Positions 1-10,434 of a stretch of DNA of 64,000 nt are shown piece by piece. Every line of letters begins with the position of its first letter. Position 1 is the stretch's first letter. A program made the position numbers and the translations under genes. A model generated the notes under the pieces. That model ran no database searches, had not been told where the DNA came from, and worked only from the letters and a program-made list of their open reading frames with translations. Location of the stretch: positions 2,604,001 to 2,668,000 of the forward strand of contig NZ_CP045701.2 of NCBI RefSeq assembly GCF_009601685.2, given 5' to 3'. The stretch comes from Pseudomonas brassicacearum (GTDB lineage Bacteria > Pseudomonadota > Gammaproteobacteria > Pseudomonadales > Pseudomonadaceae).

Positions 1-1168
1 CATTGGAGACGCGTGGATAGCGGTCGGCGGTGATTGAAGCGGGGCGCATGACCCCATCATTGAGGATGCTGCGCAGTTGGCTGTAGTACGGCATGGCCGC
101 GAGCAACTCGGGATCCTGGTAGAGCGACTCGATCACCGGGTTATAGGCGCCAACCAAGGCGCGGTGTTTCTGTTGTTGGGCGCTGCTCAGGTAGCTCACC
201 AGTTCGGCGGCGAGCTTGGGGTTGGCGCTGTAGCGCGACACTGCCAGGCCCCAGCCACCGAGGGTGGACGCGTGGGTGCCCGTCGCGCCGCCGCGGGGCA
301 GGGGAGCGACGCCGACCTTATCCTTTACGATGCTGTCCTGGCTTTGCACCAGGGCCCAGACATAAGGCCAGTTACGCATGAACAGCGCATTGCCCGACTG
401 GAACACGCCGCGTCCTTCTTCCTCGGTGTAATTGAGCACGCCACGGGGGGCGATGTCTCCGACCCAGCTTTTGGCCAGGGTCAACGCCGCCCTCGAGGCC
501 TGGCTGTTGACCACGATGTCGCCTTGCGCGTTGACCAGCCCACCTTGCGGCTGGCTGCTGATCCACTCCAGTGCGTTACACGTCAGGCCTTCGTAGGCGC
601 GTCCCTGGAATACATAACCCCAGGCATTGGCGTTTCCGGCATCGCGTTCGGCCTGCTGGACAGCCCTGGCAGTCGTGGTCATTTCTTCCCAGGTCTGGGG
701 CACGGGCTTGTTGTACTTCTCGAGCAGGTCCTTGCGGTAATACAGCAGCCCCGAGTCGGTGAACCACGGCATGGTCACCAGGCGCCCGTTCACCGTGGCG
801 TTATCCACCTGGGCCTGGAAATAACCCTGGGTCGCGTTGGCAGGAAGCACCTCGCGCAGGTCCATCAAGTGCTTGGCCAGCATCCCCGGCCACACCATGT
901 CGATCTGGATGATGTCGATGTCGCTGGATTGCGCACTGAGGATCTGCTGGTAGAACGACAACCGCTCGGTCGCCGAGTTAGGCGTGGAAACCACTTCGAC
1001 GCTGTTGCCGGTCTGCTTCGACCACGCTTCGACGGCCTCCTTGCAAAGCTGCAATTCAGCGCCCACGGCACCGCAGGAAATCGTCAGGCTGGCGGCTGTG
1101 GAGAGGGATGGAAACCCGACGCACAGGCCGAGCAATGCCGCTGGAAGGAGCGATTTGAGCTGTTTCAT
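1..1168 (-). CDS. ABC transporter sugar-binding protein, 3' end outside the window
   Basis: A periplasmic solute-binding protein, probably for trehalose or another alpha-glucoside. It starts MKQLKSLLPAALLGL with a clear Sec signal peptide (cleavage near STAA-SLTI), followed by a family-1 extracellular sugar-binding fold: SDIDIIQIDMVWPG, then PWFTDSGLLYYRKDLL, and later a GGWGLAVSRYS stretch, all typical of maltose/trehalose-type binding proteins. The start at 1168 has a good Shine-Dalgarno (GAGGG, 6 nt upstream). About 389 codons are visible and the C-terminus runs off the left edge, where permease and ATPase genes would be expected. It is divergent from the porin and lies beside a trehalase, which is why I infer a trehalose substrate. 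The sugar is inferred from context, not from binding residues. Confidence 0.85.
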   Translation of the reverse strand, partial: MKQLKSLLPAALLGLCVGFPSLSTAASLTISCGAVGAELQLCKEAVEAWSKQTGNSVEVVSTPNSATERLSFYQQILSAQSSDIDIIQIDMVWPGMLAKHLMDLREVLPANATQGYFQAQVDNATVNGRLVTMPWFTDSGLLYYRKDLLEKYNKPVPQTWEEMTTTARAVQQAERDAGNANAWGYVFQGRAYEGLTCNALEWISSQPQGGLVNAQGDIVVNSQASRAALTLAKSWVGDIAPRGVLNYTEEEGRGVFQSGNALFMRNWPYVWALVQSQDSIVKDKVGVAPLPRGGATGTHASTLGGWGLAVSRYSANPKLAAELVSYLSSAQQQKHRALVGAYNPVIESLYQDPELLAAMPYYSQLRSILNDGVMRPASITADRYPRVSN

Positions 1169-1198
1169 AAAGCCCTCTTTATTTTTGTTTTTAGAAAA

Positions 1199-1210
1199 GT
1201 TAACGTTAAC
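1199..1210. promoter_or_regulatory. Palindromic operator candidate between binding protein and porin
   Basis: GTTAACGTTAAC is a perfect 12-bp palindrome with a central CG, in the 170-bp divergent promoter region 31 bp upstream of the binding-protein start. LacI-family sugar regulators typically bind palindromes centred on CG, so this is a plausible operator for a repressor encoded outside the window. No regulator gene is visible nearby. Confidence 0.45.
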
Positions 1211-1224
1211 ATCGCCAAATGTAG

Positions 1225-2895
<1,671 letters not shown>

Positions 2896-2914
2896 TGCCA
2901 GCCAGTTGAAACCG

Positions 2915-3002
2915 GTGGGAGCGGGCTTGCTCGCGAAAGCGGTGGGTCAGCCTGGACAGGTGTTGGATGTACCGCCGTCATCGCGAGCGAGCTCGCTCCC
3001 AC
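2915..3002. repeat. REP inverted pair (GTGGGAGCGGGCTTGCTCGC type)
   Basis: Two copies of a Pseudomonas REP sequence face each other: GTGGGAGCGGGCTTGCTCGC at 2915 and its reverse complement (GCGAGCGAGCTCGCTCCCAC) ending at 3002, about 48 bp apart. They fill the gap between the porin and the trehalase and can form a long hairpin that may limit read-through or protect the porin mRNA end. Confidence 0.85.
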
Positions 3003-3095
3003 TGGAACTGGGGCTATCGGAGCGCATTTAATGAACCCGGGCCCGTCCCGTCATGTCACTCGTTTGTCAGAAACGAAAACAGGACGGACCCTCTG

Positions 3096-4724
3096 ATGCG
3101 ACCTATCGATCTCACCAGCCTCTCCCTTGCCGCGCTGCTGTGCGTGGCCTGTTCAAGCCAACCGCCCGCTACATGGAGCTACGCCGACGCCCAGGCACGA
3201 GCCAATCTTCCCCCCGACCAAGCCTATCCCGAACTCTTTGAAGCGGTGCAACGCGAGCAGGTGTTCCCCGACCAGAAGCATTTCGTGGACGCGCTGCCCA
3301 ACCGTGATCCAGCGCAGATCCGCGCCGATTACCTGGCCCGACGTAACAGCGATGCCTTCGATATCAAGGCCTTCGTGAAAGACAATTTCATCGAATCCGG
3401 CGCAGCTGAAAGCCCGGCACCCAAGCCCGGCGCTCCGATCGAGGAGCACATCGACAGTCTCTGGCCGATACTGAGCCGAACCTACAGCCAGGTGCCGGCC
3501 TATAGCAGCTTGTTGCCCTTGCCGCAGCCCTATGTGGTGCCCGGCGGGCGTTTTCGCGAGATGTATTACTGGGATTCGTATTTCACCATGCTGGGGCTTG
3601 AGCAGAGCGGTGATAAGGCCCAGGTCCGCCAGATGACCGACAACTTTGCCTACATGATCGACACCTACGGCCACATTCCCAACGGCAATCGCACCTACTA
3701 CCTGAGCCGGTCGCAGCCGCCATTCTTTGCTTACATGGTGCAGTTGCAGGCGCGTATCGAAGGTGACCAGGCCTATGGTCGATACCTGCCCCAGTTGCAG
3801 AAGGAGTATGCCTATTGGATGGAAGGCGCCCAGGCACTCAAGCCCGGCGCGGCTGAGCGACATGTGGTCAAGCTCGCCGATGGCAGTGTGCTCAACCGCT
3901 ATTGGGATGCCAGCGCGACGCCTCGACAGGAATCCTGGTTGCAAGATGTCAGCACCGCCGAGCAGGCGCCGGACCGGCCCAAGGAAGAGCTCTGGCGTGA
4001 CCTGCGCGCCGGCGCCGAAAGTGGCTGGGACTTCAGCTCGCGCTGGTTGGACGATGGCCAGAACCTGGCGAGCATTCGTACCACCGCTATCGTGCCCGTG
4101 GATCTGAATAGCCTGATCTATCATCTGGAAAACACCATCGCCAAAGCCTGCGAGACGGTGCAGAACACCCCTTGCGTCCAGGCTTACGGCCGGCGCGCCG
4201 AACTGCGCCAGCGTGCCATCGAGAAGCACTTGTGGAATGCCGACAAAGGCTTCTACGTGGACTACGACTGGCAACGCAACCAGCAGCGCCAGCAGCTCAC
4301 GGCCGCGACGCTGTTCCCGCTGTATACGGGCCTGGCGTCTGTCGAGCATGCCGATCGCACCGCCGATGCGGTACGCAATGGCCTGTTGCGCCCCGGCGGC
4401 ATCGCCACCACCCAGGTCAGCAATGGCCAGCAGTGGGACGAGCCCAATGGCTGGGCACCGTTGCAATGGGTGGCGGTGGAGGGGTTGGACCGATACAGGC
4501 ATACCGCCCTGGCGCAGCAAATTGGCAGCCGCTTCTTGCAGCAAGTCGAAAACCTCTACCGCAAGGAGAACAAGCTGGTGGAGAAATACGATCTGTCCGG
4601 TCGCGGTGACGGCGGGGGAGGCGGCGAATATGAACTGCAGGACGGCTTCGGCTGGACAAACGGGGTGACGCTAAAGCTGCTGGGTAAATATGGCGAAGCT
4701 TCCCCAAGGCTTGTGGGTGAGTAA
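3096..4724 (+). CDS. treA: Periplasmic alpha,alpha-trehalase (GH37)
   Basis: Hydrolyses trehalose to two glucose molecules in the periplasm. The 542-residue protein has GH37 signatures: the first trehalase signature in PGGRFREMYYWDSYF (about residues 150-165) and the second in QWDEPNGWAPLQW (about 445-457), plus a Gly-rich GRGDGGGGGEYELQDGFGWTNG stretch near the end. The N-terminus MRPIDLTSLSLAALLCVACSS is a signal peptide whose CVAC resembles, but does not fully match, a lipobox, so lipid anchoring is possible. I start at 3096 because the signal peptide begins there; the frame is open upstream to 2967. It sits downstream of the sugar porin, separated by the REP pair. Confidence 0.93.
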   Translation: MRPIDLTSLSLAALLCVACSSQPPATWSYADAQARANLPPDQAYPELFEAVQREQVFPDQKHFVDALPNRDPAQIRADYLARRNSDAFDIKAFVKDNFIESGAAESPAPKPGAPIEEHIDSLWPILSRTYSQVPAYSSLLPLPQPYVVPGGRFREMYYWDSYFTMLGLEQSGDKAQVRQMTDNFAYMIDTYGHIPNGNRTYYLSRSQPPFFAYMVQLQARIEGDQAYGRYLPQLQKEYAYWMEGAQALKPGAAERHVVKLADGSVLNRYWDASATPRQESWLQDVSTAEQAPDRPKEELWRDLRAGAESGWDFSSRWLDDGQNLASIRTTAIVPVDLNSLIYHLENTIAKACETVQNTPCVQAYGRRAELRQRAIEKHLWNADKGFYVDYDWQRNQQRQQLTAATLFPLYTGLASVEHADRTADAVRNGLLRPGGIATTQVSNGQQWDEPNGWAPLQWVAVEGLDRYRHTALAQQIGSRFLQQVENLYRKENKLVEKYDLSGRGDGGGGGEYELQDGFGWTNGVTLKLLGKYGEASPRLVGE

Positions 4725-4737
4725 ATGCCAAAGGCCC

Positions 4738-5042
4738 CTGTGGGAGCGAGCGCTGTGTGAGCTGTCGAGTGCAACGAGGCTGCGATCTTGCCCCAGACCA
4801 TTGAGTCGAGAGCGAAAGATCAAGATCAAAAGATCGCAGGCTTCGCCAGCTCCTACAGAGTCCAGCGGGGCTGCGATCTTGCCCCAGACCATTGAGTCGA
4901 GAGCGAAGGATCAAGATCAAAAGATCGCAGGCTTCGCCAGCTCCTACAGAGTCCAGCGGGGCTGCGATCTTGCCCCAGACAATTGAGTCGAGAGCGAAAG
5001 ATCAAGATCAAAAGATCGCAGGCTTCGCCAGCTCCTACAGAG
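4738..5042. repeat. Three tandem 91-bp REP-type units
   Basis: The gap between trehalase and the diguanylate cyclase is filled by three near-identical units with exact 91-bp period (TGCGATCTTG at 4781, 4872 and 4963). Each unit reads TGCGATCTTGCCCCAGAC, then GATCAAGATCAAAAGATCGC, then GGCTTCGCCAGCTCCTAC. Each unit's ends are inverted relatives, so each is an imperfect hairpin. It is the same family as the units at 13821, 16557 and 18618, in the opposite orientation. No gene is seen in this stretch. Confidence 0.9.
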
Positions 5043-5104
5043 CCCGGCGGGGCGGTGCGACGTTTCGCTGAATCCCCTCGCCACAGGGAGCCGTTGTGGG
5101 CTGG

Positions 5105-6058
5105 CTATTCATGCACCGTCACCCGATTGCGCCCGCTCTTCTTCGACGTATACAGCGCCTGGTCCGCCCTGGCGATCAGGTCGGCGTGGTCGTTCGAAGG
5201 TTGGCTCAGGTCGGCTACCCCCAGGCTGATGGTGAAACGGATGACCTGGCCGTTGTAGTGCACTTGCAGCGTCTCGGCTGCCTTGCGCAGGCGCTCGGCG
5301 AAAATCCGGGCGCCGGCCTTGTCGGTGTCCGACAGCACCACGCCGAACTCTTCTCCGCCATAACGCCCGGCGACATCGGCGTCGCGCACATGCTCGCGCA
5401 GTAGTTCGGCGACGTGCTCGATGACCTTGTCTCCGGCCTGGTGACCATAAGTGTCGTTGACCTGCTTGAAGTGGTCGATATCGAGCATCACCAGGCTCAA
5501 CGTGTTGCCGTAGCGCTGGTGGCGGGCGTAGGCGGCTTTCAGGTCGCCTTCCCAGTGACCGCGGTTATACAACCCCGTCAGTCGATCCGTGCTGGAGAGT
5601 CGTTGCAGTTGTGCATTGGCGGCCTGGAGCTGATGCCGGTTGGTGGCGACGTCGGTGACGTCATAGATCACCAGGCAGATATGCTTGATGGTGTTGTCGG
5701 GCGAGCGCAGCGGCAGCAGCGTGGTGTTCTGGTACATGAACGCTTCCTGGCCGGTGATCGGCTGGTAGCTCTTGAACCGGATCAGGTACGGGCGCTGTTC
5801 CCAGACCGTGAACGCTGGCGTGCCCAGGGTCGCGACACTTTCCACCTTGCGGCTGAACCATTGGCGATCGATTTCAGGGAACAGGCTGAAAAAATGCTGA
5901 TTGTGAGCATCCTTGGGCTGCACCCCGGAGCGGTTCTCCATGAAGGTGTTCCAGACCTGCACGCGGTACTCGCGGTCGAGCACCACGACACCGACGTCGA
6001 TGCTCTGAACGATGGCCAGCAACCAGTGAAACTCGTTCAGATCGATGGAATCGTTCAT
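5105..6058 (-). CDS. PAS-GGEEF diguanylate cyclase
   Basis: Makes c-di-GMP from two GTP. This 317-residue cytoplasmic protein has an N-terminal PAS domain (about 12-135, with VGVVVLDREYRVQVWN and MENRSGV) and a C-terminal GGDEF domain (about 150-315). The catalytic motif is an intact GGEEF (234-238), with an RxxD inhibitory site RDAD (225-228) five residues before it, so product inhibition is expected. The metal-site MLDIDHFKQVND is present. No membrane segment is seen. It starts 3 bp after the stop of the receiver-CheC gene, so the two are almost certainly co-transcribed and the cyclase probably works in that pathway. What the PAS domain binds cannot be read from the sequence. Confidence 0.93.
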   Translation of the reverse strand: MNDSIDLNEFHWLLAIVQSIDVGVVVLDREYRVQVWNTFMENRSGVQPKDAHNQHFFSLFPEIDRQWFSRKVESVATLGTPAFTVWEQRPYLIRFKSYQPITGQEAFMYQNTTLLPLRSPDNTIKHICLVIYDVTDVATNRHQLQAANAQLQRLSSTDRLTGLYNRGHWEGDLKAAYARHQRYGNTLSLVMLDIDHFKQVNDTYGHQAGDKVIEHVAELLREHVRDADVAGRYGGEEFGVVLSDTDKAGARIFAERLRKAAETLQVHYNGQVIRFTISLGVADLSQPSNDHADLIARADQALYTSKKSGRNRVTVHE

Positions 6059-6061
6059 GGC

Positions 6062-7072
6062 TCAGTTCATCAGGTAGGCGAGTTTGTGGGTCAACCGTTC
6101 GATGGAGTCTTCCGTGAACAGCAGCAAGAGGTCGAAGCGAATATCGTGCCCTTCCAGGCTGTAGCTGATCTCCACCGCCAGGGTCTTTTTCCAATGCTTG
6201 CGGTTGACCTGGATCAGTTCCTCGATGGCCGCGTGCTGGCCGAGAATCTGCGGATGGCCCTGGGAAAACACCACATCGATCTGCTCGGCAATGCTGCTGA
6301 GGCACGCACCGATCAAGACGCTGGAAAGGTCCAGCAACATTTCCAGGTCCGAATAATCGGCGCTCTCGCGCTGCATCAATTGCGCGATGTCGGCGATTTC
6401 CGAGTCATGGAATATCAGCAGGGCTTCGCCGGCAATGCCGCTGCCGATGAAACCCTGGCAGATGGCCGTGAGTTGCTGGGAGCTGCCGACGTCGTTGAGC
6501 GCCATGTGCAGTTCACCGACCTCGAGGATGTTCACGTTCGGCACCGGCAACTGCACAAAGACCCCCAATACCTTGGCGATCAGGGCCGCCGCCCGGCCGA
6601 TGGCAACGTTGACCGTCTCGCGGAACACATCGTGAAAACTGATGGCCGCGTTCGGGGCCGAACGGTTCGGCAGTGGCACCTGGCCGGATGGGGTCAGTAG
6701 CCCCAACCGGGTGAGGGTCTGGCGCAGTTCGTTTTCGTCGAAAGGTTTTTTCAGGAATGCCAGCGCGCCCAGCTCAAGCACGCGGCGCACCGCCTCGTCC
6801 TGGACGTCACCGGAAATCACGATGACTTGCGCCTTCAAGCCTTCGGCGCGCAAGGCGCTCAACACCTGGTAGCCATCCATCTCCGGCATGGTCAGGTCGA
6901 GCAGCACCACTTGCCCCAGGCCCTGGCGTATGGCGTCCATGGCCTGGCGCCCGTTGACCGCCTCGGTGACCGAAACCGGCCAGTCTGTGGGCAGCGCGCG
7001 CAACACCTGTTTGCGCGCCATGTTGGAGTCGTCACACACAACCAGGGGAATCAACGACACAGGGACGTCCAT
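6062..7072 (-). CDS. Response regulator with CheC-like phosphatase domain
   Basis: A 336-residue protein with an N-terminal receiver (about 8-125; acidic pair D14/D15, phospho-acceptor D59 in LLDLTMPEMDG, K109 in FLKKPF) joined to a CheC/CheX-like domain (about 145-330). The first CheC active-site pattern ExxN is intact (E152/N155 in ETVNVAIGRAA). The second, normally ExxN in a similar helix, is degenerate (LLDLSSVLIG). The family dephosphorylates phospho-receivers, so this may be a self-limiting regulator or a phosphatase sink. It lies immediately upstream of the PAS-GGEEF cyclase in one operon. Its kinase is not identified; the histidine kinase at 11765-13627 is one candidate. Confidence 0.88.
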   Translation of the reverse strand: MDVPVSLIPLVVCDDSNMARKQVLRALPTDWPVSVTEAVNGRQAMDAIRQGLGQVVLLDLTMPEMDGYQVLSALRAEGLKAQVIVISGDVQDEAVRRVLELGALAFLKKPFDENELRQTLTRLGLLTPSGQVPLPNRSAPNAAISFHDVFRETVNVAIGRAAALIAKVLGVFVQLPVPNVNILEVGELHMALNDVGSSQQLTAICQGFIGSGIAGEALLIFHDSEIADIAQLMQRESADYSDLEMLLDLSSVLIGACLSSIAEQIDVVFSQGHPQILGQHAAIEELIQVNRKHWKKTLAVEISYSLEGHDIRFDLLLLFTEDSIERLTHKLAYLMN

Positions 7073-7296
7073 TGGCGTTCAATGGCTGGGAAGGTCCTAC
7101 ATACATCACTCATAGGCTGGCAGGGGCCCTTTGCTTAACGAACAGGATTTATCAGGTATTACGTCCTGCATCAAAGACCTGCAGGACACTGTTGTATTAA
7201 AAACTGGACCAATAAGTCAGGGGAGTCAACTGCACTTCGTCATGACAATCACCGCAAAGCCACGGTCGGCGTGCCGATTGGCAGTGGCAGGCGCAG

Positions 7297-7312
7297 TTTG
7301 TGGTCTATAGTT
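7297..7312 (+). promoter_or_regulatory. Conserved 16-nt upstream element of the GGDEF-EAL gene
   Basis: TTTGTGGTCTATAGTT lies 116-131 bp before the start of the gene at 7428. The identical 16-mer, in the corresponding orientation, occurs at a similar distance upstream of the paralogous histidine kinase (13737-13752). The ribosome-binding region TGCAGGGAGCACACCATG is shared too. Conservation of only these pieces suggests a shared promoter or regulator site. The rest of the 355-bp gap from 7073 to 7427 shows no gene. Confidence 0.5.
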
Positions 7313-7427
7313 TTCTGCAAGTCCGCGGTCCTTCAGTGTCGGCGATCAGGAGCCACGAACGCCTCGCGGCGTTTGCCGGGTCGGATACCCGCAGGCCGTC
7401 GGCATTGAACAATGCAGGGAGCACACC

Positions 7428-9800
7428 ATGGCGATCCAGCGGGCGAGTGTACTGACGTCGGCCCAGGATGTCGCTCCTCGTGAAAACGCCCTGTCCGATG
7501 CGACGAGTCATCCGTTTTGGCGCCGCTTCGACCCGGTCAAGGAAGCCTACATTCTGTTCCCGCTGCTGGCGGTTTTACTGCTGTCGGTCATCTGGGCGGG
7601 CACCCTGTACCTGATCAAGGTCGAGCAGGCCCGCGCGCAGCAGGGCATCGCCGAGGCGAGCCTGGAAATCGGCGCCACCTACGAAGCGCAGATCCTGCGG
7701 GCGGTGCGTGAAATCGATCAGACCCTCAAGCTCGTCAAGTACACCTACGAGTCCGGGCGCGAGACCAACCCGCTGCCCCAGCTCAAGGCACGCGCCTTGC
7801 TGCCTTCCCCTTATCTGTTTGACGTCAGCGTGGTCGACGCCACTGGCCGGGTCGTCGCCAGCACCCAGCCGAGCGAGGCCGGAAGCCGGATTGCCAAGGA
7901 TGAGCTGCAAACGGTGGGGCGTGACACTGCACTGTCGATCAGCCGTCCGTGGAAAAGCCCGGCGACGGGGGAGTGGAAGTTGCGTTTCAGCCGGCGGCTC
8001 GACGCGGGGGATGGCGCCTTCGCCGGGATCGCCATGGTCAAGGTCGACGCGGCCTATTTCGTCAGCAGTTATGACCCCTCGAAACTCGGCGATCATGGCG
8101 TGCTCGGCCTGCTGGGCATCGACGGCATCTTTCGGGCACGGCGCAGCGGGGATGCGATCTCGGCCGGCGACGAGGTCGATTACGCCGCCGTGGTGCCGGA
8201 CACTGAAAACACTGAAGCGGTACGCTCGATCAATGGATGGGACGGTGTGCGGCGCTACACCAACGCCCGTCAGCTCTACGATTTTCCGCTCGCGGTGGTC
8301 GTCGGTTTATCCGAAGAAGAACAGTTGGCCTCGGTGGCCCGGCAAGCGCACACCTACCTCTGGCGTGCGACAGGCGCCAGCCTGTTGCTGATGTTAATGG
8401 CGGGGCTGCTCGCCCGAATGAGTTGGCAACTGGTGCAAAGCCGCCTGCGCGCGGCCGAGGCGAAAATTGCCTACGCTGAACGTGTCGAGTACCTGGCCTA
8501 TCACGACGGCCTTACGGCGTTGCCCAATCGCAGCCTGTTCAGCAAGCAGTTGAGCCAGAGCATCAGCGAGGCAGGCTGTTATCACCGGCAACTGGCGGTG
8601 CTGTTCCTTGACCTCGACCGCTTCAAGCAAGTCAACGACACGCTTGGGCACGATGCCGGCGATCAATTGCTCGAGGAGGTCGCGCTGCGACTCAAGGGGT
8701 GTCTGCGCACCAGCGATACGGTGGCCCGATTCGGCGGCGATGAATTCGTGATCCTGCTGCCGGAGCTGTCCGATGACAAGGACGTGGCAGCCACCGCCCA
8801 GAAAATCCTCGGCGCCATTGCCCGGCCCTTCAACCTCCAGGGCCAGGAGTTCCGGGTGACTGCCAGTGTTGGCATCAGTGTCTTTCCACAGGATGGCCTG
8901 GACGAGCAGACACTCAAGAAAAACGCCGATATCGCGATGTACCAGGCCAAGCAATGCGGCAAGAACAACTTCCAGTTCTACTCCGCGAAGCTGAACGCGG
9001 ACTCACTGGAACGGTTGACGCTGGAGCTGAGCTTGCGCCACGCGCTGGAGCGCCACGAGTTCGAGCTTCACTACCAGGCCAAGCGAGATATCGGCAGTGG
9101 CCGAATCACCGGCATGGAAGCGCTCCTGCGCTGGAATCATCCAGACCTGGGTATCGTGGCACCGATGCAGTTCATCCCGGTCGCGGAAGAGAGCGGTTTG
9201 ATCGTGCCGATCGGCAAGTGGGTACTCAGGACCGCCTGCCAGCAAAACGTGGCTTGGCAGCAACAGGGGTTGCCGCACCTGAGGGTCGCCGTGAACCTCA
9301 CGGCACGGCAGTTTTCCGATGAGAACCTGCTCACGGACCTGGCGCAGATATTGGCCGAAACCGGTATGGATGCACGTCTGCTGGAACTGGAAATCGCCGA
9401 GAGCCTGCTCATGCAGGACGTCAAGAGAGCGTTGAGCGTGTTGACGGGGCTTAAACACCTGAAGGTCCGCATCGCCATCGACGATTTCGGCATTGGTTAT
9501 TCTTCGCTTTCTGCCCTCGAGCAGTTTCCGCTCGACGTCATCAAGATCGATCGCTCGTGCATCTGCGATACCAGCAGCGTGTCGGAAGACAAAGCCTTGA
9601 CCGAGGCCATTATCGCCATGGGTCGCACGCTCAGCCTGACCGTGGTGGCCCAAGGCGTGGAAACCAAGGCGCAGGCCGATTTCCTGCGGGACAATGCCTG
9701 CGACGAATTCCAGGGCTTCTACTTCAACAAACCGGTTCCCGCCGATCAGTTCAAGGTGTTGCTGCAAGCCCAGGCGGCTGATACGGATCTGGATACCTAA
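7428..9800 (+). CDS. dCache membrane sensor with GGDEF and EAL domains
   Basis: A 790-residue inner-membrane c-di-GMP enzyme. Order: TM helix (about 44-65, YILFPLLAVLLLSVIW), periplasmic dCache-type sensor (about 70-315), second TM helix (about 320-340), GGDEF (about 350-515) and EAL (about 530-785). GGDEF is intact (residues about 436-440) with an RTSD inhibitory site. EAL keeps its signature EALLRW, NLTARQF, IDDFGIGYSSL and KIDR. However, the AEGVE motif reads AQGVE (Q at about 742), replacing the Glu considered the general base in RocR-type phosphodiesterases, so hydrolysis may be lost and net synthesis favoured. Residues 1 to about 345 closely match the histidine kinase at 11765-13627. 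The start is supported by AGGGAG. Confidence 0.93.
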   Translation: MAIQRASVLTSAQDVAPRENALSDATSHPFWRRFDPVKEAYILFPLLAVLLLSVIWAGTLYLIKVEQARAQQGIAEASLEIGATYEAQILRAVREIDQTLKLVKYTYESGRETNPLPQLKARALLPSPYLFDVSVVDATGRVVASTQPSEAGSRIAKDELQTVGRDTALSISRPWKSPATGEWKLRFSRRLDAGDGAFAGIAMVKVDAAYFVSSYDPSKLGDHGVLGLLGIDGIFRARRSGDAISAGDEVDYAAVVPDTENTEAVRSINGWDGVRRYTNARQLYDFPLAVVVGLSEEEQLASVARQAHTYLWRATGASLLLMLMAGLLARMSWQLVQSRLRAAEAKIAYAERVEYLAYHDGLTALPNRSLFSKQLSQSISEAGCYHRQLAVLFLDLDRFKQVNDTLGHDAGDQLLEEVALRLKGCLRTSDTVARFGGDEFVILLPELSDDKDVAATAQKILGAIARPFNLQGQEFRVTASVGISVFPQDGLDEQTLKKNADIAMYQAKQCGKNNFQFYSAKLNADSLERLTLELSLRHALERHEFELHYQAKRDIGSGRITGMEALLRWNHPDLGIVAPMQFIPVAEESGLIVPIGKWVLRTACQQNVAWQQQGLPHLRVAVNLTARQFSDENLLTDLAQILAETGMDARLLELEIAESLLMQDVKRALSVLTGLKHLKVRIAIDDFGIGYSSLSALEQFPLDVIKIDRSCICDTSSVSEDKALTEAIIAMGRTLSLTVVAQGVETKAQADFLRDNACDEFQGFYFNKPVPADQFKVLLQAQAADTDLDT

Positions 9801-9813
9801 GGCCCGTACTCAT

Positions 9814-9945
9814 TGTGGCGAGGGGATTTATCCCCGCTGGGTCGCGAAGCGGCCCCAACACTGCCGATTCAATTTACTAGGCAAACTGGGATTTCAGATT
9901 TTAGGGCTGCTTCGCAGCCCAGCGGGGATAAATCCCCTCGCCACA
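9814..9945. repeat. REP inverted pair (TGTGGCGAGGGGATTTATCC type)
   Basis: A 28-bp arm starting TGTGGCGAGGGGATTTATCC at 9814 is repeated as its exact reverse complement ending at 9945, with about 76 bp between. A smaller hairpin GGGCTGCTTCGCAGCCC lies inside (9904-9920). It sits between the convergent ends of the GGDEF-EAL gene and the phosphate-binding-like gene and could act as a two-way terminator. It is a different REP type from those at 2915 and 4738. Confidence 0.88.
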
Positions 9946-9984
9946 GATACATCTGCTTTCTCAAGTGAACAGCATGTACTGTAC

Positions 9985-10434
9985 TCATTGTGGGTCGAGC
10001 GGCAGCACCCTGACGCTGCCGTCCACCTCCCGAGCATCGATATAGCCAATGGTGCCGGGGTTTCCTGCAACACGCTTCTTGAGCTCCGCGCTGCTTGAAA
10101 CAGCCTGCGGCGGCTGGCCCCTGCCGGTAAAGATGATTTTCGACCAGTGCGCCTTGAGCTGGGAGGCGGACTTGCCTGTGAACGTTGTGTAGAACTCATC
10201 ACGGGTCGGTGAATCTTCCGTCAGGTCTATGGGAGTTGCCTGTCCGCCGTCGGGGAAACGACTGGTCTTGCCCAGGAAAATATCTGCCACCTGATTGCGC
10301 GCGAGCGTTTTCACCGGGCTGGACGTGGCGACGACTACGACCACCTCGGCCTGGACGGCAGTGCTGGCTGCGCACATGGCGAGCCCCGCTACGGCGAATC
10401 CGATGAGCCTCACAAACCACATGGCCCGCTCCAT
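9985..10434 (-). CDS. Small PstS-like periplasmic binding protein
   Basis: A 149-residue secreted protein: signal peptide MERAMWFVRLIGFAVAGLAM with cleavage near VQA-EVV, then a compact domain resembling part of phosphate-binding proteins (QVADIFLGKTSRFPDGG, SPTRDEFYTTFTG, GTIGYIDA). PstS proteins are about twice as long, so this is the short single-domain class often annotated as phosphate ABC transporter substrate-binding protein without a transporter. Its start overlaps the stop of the porin-like gene (TGATG), showing translational coupling in a kinase-porin-binding protein operon. Its ligand is not known. A role in feeding a signal to the dCache sensors is inference from context only. Confidence 0.75.
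   Translation of the reverse strand: MERAMWFVRLIGFAVAGLAMCAASTAVQAEVVVVVATSSPVKTLARNQVADIFLGKTSRFPDGGQATPIDLTEDSPTRDEFYTTFTGKSASQLKAHWSKIIFTGRGQPPQAVSSSAELKKRVAGNPGTIGYIDAREVDGSVRVLPLDPQ

Noticed and set aside
3153..4544. Minus-strand open frame of 463 codons opposite trehalase
   Set aside because: The plus strand holds both GH37 signatures in frame; the opposite frame is a codon-bias shadow.
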